Shown: one piece after another, positions 21,696-26,854 of the stretch
How the letters are laid out: each line of letters opens with the position of its first letter
Position numbering within the stretch: position 1 is the stretch's first letter
From: Anthropogastromicrobium chipingensis_A
GTDB taxonomy: Bacteria > Bacillota > Clostridia > Lachnospirales > Lachnospiraceae
Assembly: GCA_963605535.1 (NCBI GenBank)
Contig: CAVCXB010000032.1
Span: forward strand, 1-26,854
DNA: 26,854 nucleotides
Direction of reading: 5' to 3'
Position numbers and translations under genes: made by a program
Notes under the pieces: generated by a model
The model's input: only the letters and a program-made list of their open reading frames with translations
Databases searched by the model: none
Told to the model about the DNA's origin: nothing

Positions 21696-22679
21696 ATGAA
21701 ACGCACGCAACTAAAAAACTCATTTCTGCTTCTTCTGACTGCAACGATCTGGGGCTTTGCCTTTGTCGCACAGAGCATCGGAATGGACTATGTAAAACCG
21801 TTTACGTTTAACGGTGTGCGCTCCGCAATCGGCGCACTTTTTCTGATTCCATGCATCTTTCTATTTCAAAATCGTTCTGGACAGTCCGAAGCATCATCCA
21901 CCACGATGTCTCCTGAAAATTCATCGAATCAAACAGGCCACGTAATATCGGATTTCTCTTCATCCGATCGAAAAACATTTCAAAAAACACTGATTCTCGG
22001 TGGCATCTGCTGTGGTATCATCCTAGCAGCTGCATCGTCCCTTCAGCAGATCGGTATCTTATACACGAGTGTCGGCAAAGCTGGTTTTCTGACAGCGATC
22101 TATATTGTACTGGTACCGATTCTGGGGCTTTTCTTAAAGAAACGATGCAGCCCACTTATCTGGGTGAGTGTCGCATTGGCTTTGGGTGGTCTGTATTTGC
22201 TAAGCGTACCGGATGGCTTTGGCTCGATCGGAAAGGGTGATCTTCTTTTAATCGCTGGATCTTTCCTCTTTGCGGTCCATATCTTAGTAATCGACTACTT
22301 TTCCCCGCGCTGCAATGGGGTCACACTCTCCTGCATTCAATTTTTTGTCTGCGCTATTTGTTGCCTGATCCCAGCATTTCTCTTTGAGCAGCCATCCCTT
22401 TCTTCGATTTTAGCAGCATGGGCACCGATTCTGTACGCGGGTATTCTTTCCTGTGGCGTAGGCTATACGCTTCAGATCATCGGCCAGAAAGGAATGAATC
22501 CGACCATTGCCTCATTAATTTTAAGTTTGGAATCCTCAATCTCTGTACTCGCTGGATGGCTGATTCTGGGCCAAACGTTATCCGTTCGTGAGCTTGCCGG
22601 CTGTGGCATTGTTTTTCTGGCAATCGTGCTTGCACAGTTTCCATGGCCACCTACAAAGAAATTTTCCCTGTACAAATAA
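21696..22679 (+). CDS. EamA-family (DMT) transporter
   Basis: A 327-residue drug/metabolite transporter with two EamA repeats of about five helices each (about 8-160 and 175-315). It opens with LTATIWGFAFVAQSIGMDYV and shows GKAGFLTAIYIVLVPILGL and the second-repeat end LESSISVLAGWLILGQTL. All are typical of exporters of amino acids or other metabolites; the substrate is unknown. An unusually long hydrophilic loop rich in Ser and Asn lies at about 54-92, between helices 2 and 3. The ribosome site is weak (AAAGG 14 bases upstream). The pseudouridine synthase gene begins 30 bases after its stop and probably shares the transcript. Confidence 0.92.
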   Translation: MKRTQLKNSFLLLLTATIWGFAFVAQSIGMDYVKPFTFNGVRSAIGALFLIPCIFLFQNRSGQSEASSTTMSPENSSNQTGHVISDFSSSDRKTFQKTLILGGICCGIILAAASSLQQIGILYTSVGKAGFLTAIYIVLVPILGLFLKKRCSPLIWVSVALALGGLYLLSVPDGFGSIGKGDLLLIAGSFLFAVHILVIDYFSPRCNGVTLSCIQFFVCAICCLIPAFLFEQPSLSSILAAWAPILYAGILSCGVGYTLQIIGQKGMNPTIASLILSLESSISVLAGWLILGQTLSVRELAGCGIVFLAIVLAQFPWPPTKKFSLYK

Positions 22680-22708
22680 CAACAACAGATATACAAGAAA
22701 GGTATTTT

Positions 22709-23614
22709 ATGGATCGAACACTTACTTATACCGTCTCAAATGAAGAAAGCGATCTGCGCGTGGACCAGTTTCTTTCGCGCAGAGGCTTTTCCTCTCATCT
22801 GATGACGCGGCTTCGCAAGGACATGGAACATCTTTTGATTAACAATGTCCCAAGCCGCACGAATACGCCTCTTCATGAAGGGGATGTTCTGACAGTACAT
22901 ATCGTTGAGGAGCATTCCTCCTACCACGTGCCGCCAGTGGAACTTCCGCTCTCCATTGTCTACGAGGACGAGGATCTTCTGGTTGCCAACAAGCCAGCTG
23001 GAATGCCGATTCATCCGTCAATGGACAATTATTATAATTCACTGGCGAATGCACTTGCCTGGTATTATCGCGACAGTGGCAATTTTATTTTTCGCTGCAC
23101 CAATCGCTTAGATCGCGACACCTCGGGTTTGACTGTTATTGCAAAAAATATGTTATCCGCTGCCATCCTCTCTGATATGGCCGTGCGCCACGCAATTACA
23201 CGCGAGTATCTGGCAATTGTGCGCGGAGTTGTCACACCGCCATCTGGCACCATTACAGCACCCCTCTCACGAAAGCCCGGCTCCATCATCGAGCGATGCG
23301 TGGACTTTGAACATGGAGAACGTGCCGTAACACATTACAAAACCTTAGAAACAAAAAATGGGCACAGCCTTGTCTCGTTACAGCTTGAGACCGGCCGTAC
23401 CCATCAGATACGGATTCATATGAAATATCTAGGCTTTCCGCTCGTTGGCGACTACCTGTATAACCCAGATATGGAATTTATCACTCGCCAAGCACTTCAC
23501 TCGTGCCGACTTTCTTTCGCGCATCCGATTACGCGAAAGCCACTGTGCTTTGAGGCTCCTCTGCCGGAGGATATGCAGCGTGTGCTAACACCAGTAATAT
23601 GTGATAAACAGTAA
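22709..23614 (+). CDS. RluA-family pseudouridine synthase
   Basis: A 301-residue enzyme that converts uridine to pseudouridine in rRNA or tRNA. It has an S4-like RNA-binding N-terminus (about 10-70) and an RluA catalytic domain (about 80-290) with IVYEDEDLLVANKPAGMPIHP, the catalytic motif NRLDRDTSGL (D135), TGRTHQIRIHM and LVGDYLY. The usual histidine before RLD is asparagine here, a change outside the catalytic aspartate that is also seen in relatives. The start at 22709 has AAAGG six bases upstream; a longer frame from 22643 would lie inside the transporter gene. The exact target site cannot be assigned. Confidence 0.93.
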   Translation: MDRTLTYTVSNEESDLRVDQFLSRRGFSSHLMTRLRKDMEHLLINNVPSRTNTPLHEGDVLTVHIVEEHSSYHVPPVELPLSIVYEDEDLLVANKPAGMPIHPSMDNYYNSLANALAWYYRDSGNFIFRCTNRLDRDTSGLTVIAKNMLSAAILSDMAVRHAITREYLAIVRGVVTPPSGTITAPLSRKPGSIIERCVDFEHGERAVTHYKTLETKNGHSLVSLQLETGRTHQIRIHMKYLGFPLVGDYLYNPDMEFITRQALHSCRLSFAHPITRKPLCFEAPLPEDMQRVLTPVICDKQ

Positions 23615-23696
23615 AGTAGTGGGCATCGCTGAACAGTGACGCCGACAAACACTTCGCCGAATCTGCCCTTCGTAACCTTCCGGAATTCATACCATT

Positions 23697-25973
23697 TTAT
23701 TCTACGTTTTTGAGTGCATCCGTCATCGGAATCGCTTTGATCTTGCGAATCTGGAAGAACGAAATCACCGCATACGTAACCAGTCCAGCTACAAGCACTT
23801 TCAGCAGATCAATCGGCTCCATATAAAACTCAAGATAGCCGGAATATTCCGCAAAGACCACCTCACAAACGACCTTCAGCATCACAATACAAATGCCGAT
23901 TGTCACCACGAGCGAGACAACAGATACAATTGTCGTAGTACGAATATATAAGCGATTGATTTCCTTGTCGCTGTAGCCCAAAATCTTTGCCATGGAAATC
24001 GACTGCGCATTCTTCTCGATTACAACCTTGGAAAGCAGATACAACAACAGTGCAAACATAATTACACCGAAGCCCTTGTACAAACTAGCCATGCCACCCA
24101 TGGACAGACGAAGCTGTCTGGAAGTCTTTGTTAAGTCTTCCTTCGTGATCGTCATTGCAATGTTTTTCTGCGTCAAATCCGTCAATTCCTCATTTGAAAA
24201 ATAGCCCGGATAATAGCTGCCCTTCGCAAAAGTCTTTTCAAACGCATCACGATTCATGAAAACAGACAACGCAGCCGGATAGGTATACACACCAGTAACG
24301 GTAAAGGAATACGTCTCCTCCCCATACTCCTCCTGCAAGGTAATTGTATCGCCAACCTTGATGTGCTGCTTATTCGCATAGGCATTGGAAATCAGTACTT
24401 CATCTGCTGCAAGGCTGCTCTTTATGTAGGCGCTGTTTTCCTGCACACCGTACACCATCACTTCCTCGCTTTTGTAGCGTCCCTCCTGTGTCTTTAATAC
24501 GGTTACATCATAGCTTTCCGCCTCTGGATTTTCCGTTTTCTCCTCGCTAACAAGCACATATTGATGCTCGGCAAGAAGATGCATCGTAATTTCCTTCTCA
24601 AAATGGTCTAACAGCGGGCCAAACATAAATCCAAACAGCAAAACCAAATTTGCAAACAGGATTCCAATGAACAAAATGATATAGTTAGGGATGTTCTGGA
24701 ATAAAATTCGCATACGGAATCGCTTCATAATTGGAATCGAGGTCTTTAAGCGAAATGCCTTTTTCTTCTGTCTGCGGCTCAGATCGTGACGCAGGAAGCG
24801 AAGCGGCGAAAGGCTCATCTTTTCTAGCAGCATTCCAAAGTTAATGGCAAACATGAGAATCACAGGGATGACCGTTGTCTTGATAAACGCATCGGCACTC
24901 CAGATCGTGACGTAAGTTGGAAGGCTATAGCTTGCATAATAAAGTGCTGCCATATAGCCCTTAAAGATCGTGTAGCCTAAAATATTTCCGACTACTGCTG
25001 CAATCAGGACAATGAGCATCGGCATTGCCATATAATGACAAATCAGTTCGCCCTTTGAGTAGCCAGACGCACGAAGCGTACCGATCACCGCTGATTCCTT
25101 TGAGATTGTATTGCTTGTCGTTACTGCAAATACGAATGCGATAATGATAATAACAATATAAAGGAATACTGCCATCATCGCATTATCACCCTTGATATCA
25201 TCCCCTGTAAAGATAATTGCCTGATTGACATACTCTGGGATAAAACCCTCGACACCATTTAGGTTCAAAAGTGCATTTACATACAAGGTCTTTAAGAAGG
25301 ATTCACTACGTGTTTTCGCTTCTTTGTTATTGGCTGGACGCTCGCTGTAGCGCCAGGAATAATTGTAATGAAGATGATCATCACTAATTCGATTAAATCC
25401 ATCTTCCGTCACAATCGCTACACCAAAACGCATTGCATCAAACATCATATCGGACGTTGACGAGAACATTGCGCTGTAGTCGGAAAGTGCAACAAAACCG
25501 CTAATCGTGTAGGACACGTTGCTAAGCTCCATCACATCTCCAACGGAAATTCCATTATTGACGGCATACATACGGTCAATCGCAATCTCATTCTCGTCTT
25601 CTGGAAATGCACCTTCCATCAGGCATTCCAAGTCGATTTCGGTGCGTTTCTTGAAAATACGAAGCGTACTGTCAATATTTTTTGTCGATTCTTCTTTATA
25701 GAAGTTTGGATACACAACGGTTCCATCTTTTTGCAGGGCATTTAACAGACCACTTGATGCCTCCCGTTTGACCTCAAAATTTCCATCCTCGATGTTATAC
25801 TTTTCAAAGCTCTCATCGTAAGCTTGTGACATGCTGCCGCTTGCGACTAAGAATCCAGATACGAGCGCAATCACGCCTGCGATAAAGACAAACAAAACGA
25901 TGTATTTTCCCGCTTCGCTTTTCAATTCCCGAAGGAAGCGTTTGTTTAACGGATTTGATTTTTTCTTTACCAT
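23697..25973 (-). CDS. ABC transporter permease, FtsX/MacB type
   Basis: A 758-residue membrane protein with an N-terminal helix (about 23-45), a large extracellular region (about 50-260), a first FtsX helix group (about 265-390), another extracellular part (about 470-620), and a C-terminal FtsX domain with the marks SISMAKILGYSDKEINRLYI and IPMTDALKNVE. This two-FtsX layout is typical of Gram-positive mechanotransmission or peptide-handling transporters. The ATG at 25973 overlaps the ATPase gene by seven bases and has GGAGG upstream. It works with that ATPase. No sensor kinase of the BceS type is nearby, so the substrate is unknown. The gene is intact. It converges with the pseudouridine synthase gene across 82 bases with no clear terminator. 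Confidence 0.93.
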   Translation of the reverse strand: MVKKKSNPLNKRFLRELKSEAGKYIVLFVFIAGVIALVSGFLVASGSMSQAYDESFEKYNIEDGNFEVKREASSGLLNALQKDGTVVYPNFYKEESTKNIDSTLRIFKKRTEIDLECLMEGAFPEDENEIAIDRMYAVNNGISVGDVMELSNVSYTISGFVALSDYSAMFSSTSDMMFDAMRFGVAIVTEDGFNRISDDHLHYNYSWRYSERPANNKEAKTRSESFLKTLYVNALLNLNGVEGFIPEYVNQAIIFTGDDIKGDNAMMAVFLYIVIIIIAFVFAVTTSNTISKESAVIGTLRASGYSKGELICHYMAMPMLIVLIAAVVGNILGYTIFKGYMAALYYASYSLPTYVTIWSADAFIKTTVIPVILMFAINFGMLLEKMSLSPLRFLRHDLSRRQKKKAFRLKTSIPIMKRFRMRILFQNIPNYIILFIGILFANLVLLFGFMFGPLLDHFEKEITMHLLAEHQYVLVSEEKTENPEAESYDVTVLKTQEGRYKSEEVMVYGVQENSAYIKSSLAADEVLISNAYANKQHIKVGDTITLQEEYGEETYSFTVTGVYTYPAALSVFMNRDAFEKTFAKGSYYPGYFSNEELTDLTQKNIAMTITKEDLTKTSRQLRLSMGGMASLYKGFGVIMFALLLYLLSKVVIEKNAQSISMAKILGYSDKEINRLYIRTTTIVSVVSLVVTIGICIVMLKVVCEVVFAEYSGYLEFYMEPIDLLKVLVAGLVTYAVISFFQIRKIKAIPMTDALKNVE

Positions 25974-26665
25974 TCCAGTTCCTCCGCTGCCACGCGCGTC
26001 TCATTGCGGCGATTCTCACGAACACGGCCGTCATGAAGCTTTACGACGCGATCTGCCATCTGCTCAATCGCATTGTTATGTGTTACCATCACAACAGTAT
26101 TTCCATATTTGCGGTTGACCTGCTCGATCAGCTTTAAAATCTCCTTTGAGGTGGCATAGTCGAGCGCACCGGTTGGCTCATCGCACAGCAGAATATCCGG
26201 GTTCTTGACAATGGCTCTGCCGATTGCGGTACGCTGCTGCTGTCCACCGGATAACTGGTTCGGCAGCTTGTGGCGATGCTCATACAATCCAAGCGTCTTT
26301 AACAGGTCATCTACGTTGAGCGGATTGTCACTTAAATATGCGCCAACCTCTACGTTCTCTTTGATATTTAAGTTCGGGATCAAGTTGTACATCTGAAAGA
26401 CATAGCCAAGATGCTTTCTGCGGTACAATGTCAGTGTCTTTTCATCCATATCGGCCGTTTTCTCACCATTTATTGCGATGTAGCCGCTGTCTGCGCTGTC
26501 AATACCGCCGATAATATTTAAAAGGGTTGATTTTCCAGAACCGGACGGTCCTAAAAGCACGCATAATTCTCCTTTTTCGATTTCCATGTCAATTCCTTTT
26601 AACACTTCAATGCGGCTATCGCCGTCACCAAAATGCTTTTTGATTCCTTTGATCTCCAGAAACAT
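25967..26665 (-). CDS. ABC transporter ATP-binding protein, MacB/LolD type
   Basis: A 232-residue ATPase of the lipoprotein/macrolide exporter class. Motifs: Walker A GPSGSGKST (39-47), Q-loop in VFQMYNLIP, signature LSGGQQQR (from 138), Walker B ILLCDEPTGALD (from 158) and the H-loop VTHN (H196). It energises the FtsX permease encoded directly downstream. GAGGGGG lies before the ATG at 26665. Transcription starts from the promoter at 26734-26762. Confidence 0.96.
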   Translation of the reverse strand: MFLEIKGIKKHFGDGDSRIEVLKGIDMEIEKGELCVLLGPSGSGKSTLLNIIGGIDSADSGYIAINGEKTADMDEKTLTLYRRKHLGYVFQMYNLIPNLNIKENVEVGAYLSDNPLNVDDLLKTLGLYEHRHKLPNQLSGGQQQRTAIGRAIVKNPDILLCDEPTGALDYATSKEILKLIEQVNRKYGNTVVMVTHNNAIEQMADRVVKLHDGRVRENRRNETRVAAEELEW

Positions 26666-26733
26666 GATGTTCCCCCTCTCTTTTTCTTGATGAGGCTTAC
26701 ATTCCAGGAAAGGTTAGCGCCATCTAACTTCGT

Positions 26734-26762
26734 ATTATACGAGCTTTTATGAAGAAAAACAA
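26734..26762 (-). promoter_or_regulatory. Promoter of the FtsX-type ABC operon
   Basis: Minus-strand TTGTTT (26757-26762) and perfect TATAAT (26734-26739) with a 17-base spacer, about 70 bases before the ATG. Its -35 is the T-rich tail of the preceding terminator. Confidence 0.7.
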
Positions 26763-26797
26763 CCAGCATGTTGATACTTTTTATCAACATACTGGTT
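26761..26797 (-). terminator. Terminator of the gene to the right of the window
   Basis: AACCAG-C-ATGTTGATA (26761-26776) pairs with TATCAACAT-A-CTGGTT (26782-26797) with one mismatch and a five-base loop. GTTTTTC follows on the minus strand. It ends a minus-strand gene beyond the right edge. Confidence 0.8.
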
Positions 26798-26824
26798 GCT
26801 TGTTGTTGTGGATACCCGGTAGTT

Positions 26825-26854
26825 TTACGAAAGGGCGGTTCGACGAATGATTTT
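26825..26854 (-). CDS. Possible C-terminal end of a gene beyond the right edge
   Basis: Nine codons (KIIRRTALS) and TAA are open to the window edge, and a strong terminator follows 28 bases later. That arrangement suggests the end of a minus-strand gene; too little is visible to name it. Confidence 0.25.
   Translation of the reverse strand, partial: KIIRRTALS

Noticed and set aside
23627..23648. Imperfect hairpin between the pseudouridine synthase and FtsX genes
   Set aside because: It has mismatches and no T-run, so I would not call it a terminator.
1..26854. CRISPR arrays, tRNA or rRNA genes, phage structural genes, intact transposases
   Set aside because: No regularly spaced repeats, no cloverleaf or rRNA sequence and no such proteins were recognised on either strand.

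Overview
The window looks like chromosome from a Gram-positive anaerobe of the Clostridia, most likely a Lachnospiraceae member. The evidence is the sufCBDSU gene order with a SufU scaffold, a membrane-free GHKL kinase paired with a LytTR regulator, a DUF3793-flavodoxin pair, an AAA-ATPase-like/PD-(D/E)XK protein, and strong AGGAGG ribosome sites with sigma-A promoters. I cannot fix the genus. No rRNA, tRNA, CRISPR array or intact insertion sequence was seen.

Layout. 1-2350 is AT-rich and defence-like: the start of a gene that resembles a McrB-type ATPase, then a tight operon of XRE regulator, ImmA/IrrE metallopeptidase and PIN-like nuclease behind a promoter with repeated operator-like boxes. 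2384-6824 is a LytTR/GHKL two-component system with a two-subunit ABC exporter. The second exporter subunit has lost its centre and the kinase has a one-base frameshift. 6866-8560 is a lone AAA-ATPase-like/nuclease protein. 8743-13717 is the complete SUF iron-sulfur operon (sufC-B-D-S-U). 13916-15574 is a decay zone: an ABC-F gene broken by a 23-bp tandem duplication and lacking its second half, and an MFS gene without its first half that abuts a 54-bp palindrome. 15729-18071 has a PPP-type phosphatase, a 47-residue ORF and enolase. 18105-18594 is a rich divergent control region. 18595-19614 is the DUF3793-flavodoxin operon. 19750-23614 has a Dabb protein, a cytoplasmic GH43 glycosidase, an EamA exporter and an RluA-type pseudouridine synthase. 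23697-26665 is a MacB-like ABC ATPase with an FtsX permease.

Working together. SufS and SufU mobilise sulfur, SufBCD assembles clusters, and the flavodoxin and DUF3793 genes probably belong to the response to iron supply. Two near-identical 14-bp palindromes of form TTAGW-N4-WCTAA sit on the enolase and DUF3793 promoters and suggest one metal- or redox-sensing regulator acting on both. Four genes for transport, resistance or sensing are broken by four different lesions, while the housekeeping genes are intact.

The items most worth following up are the XRE-ImmA-PIN operon with its operator boxes, the paired palindromes plus a possible structured leader at 18220-18531, and the ABC-F leader with a four-codon upstream ORF.
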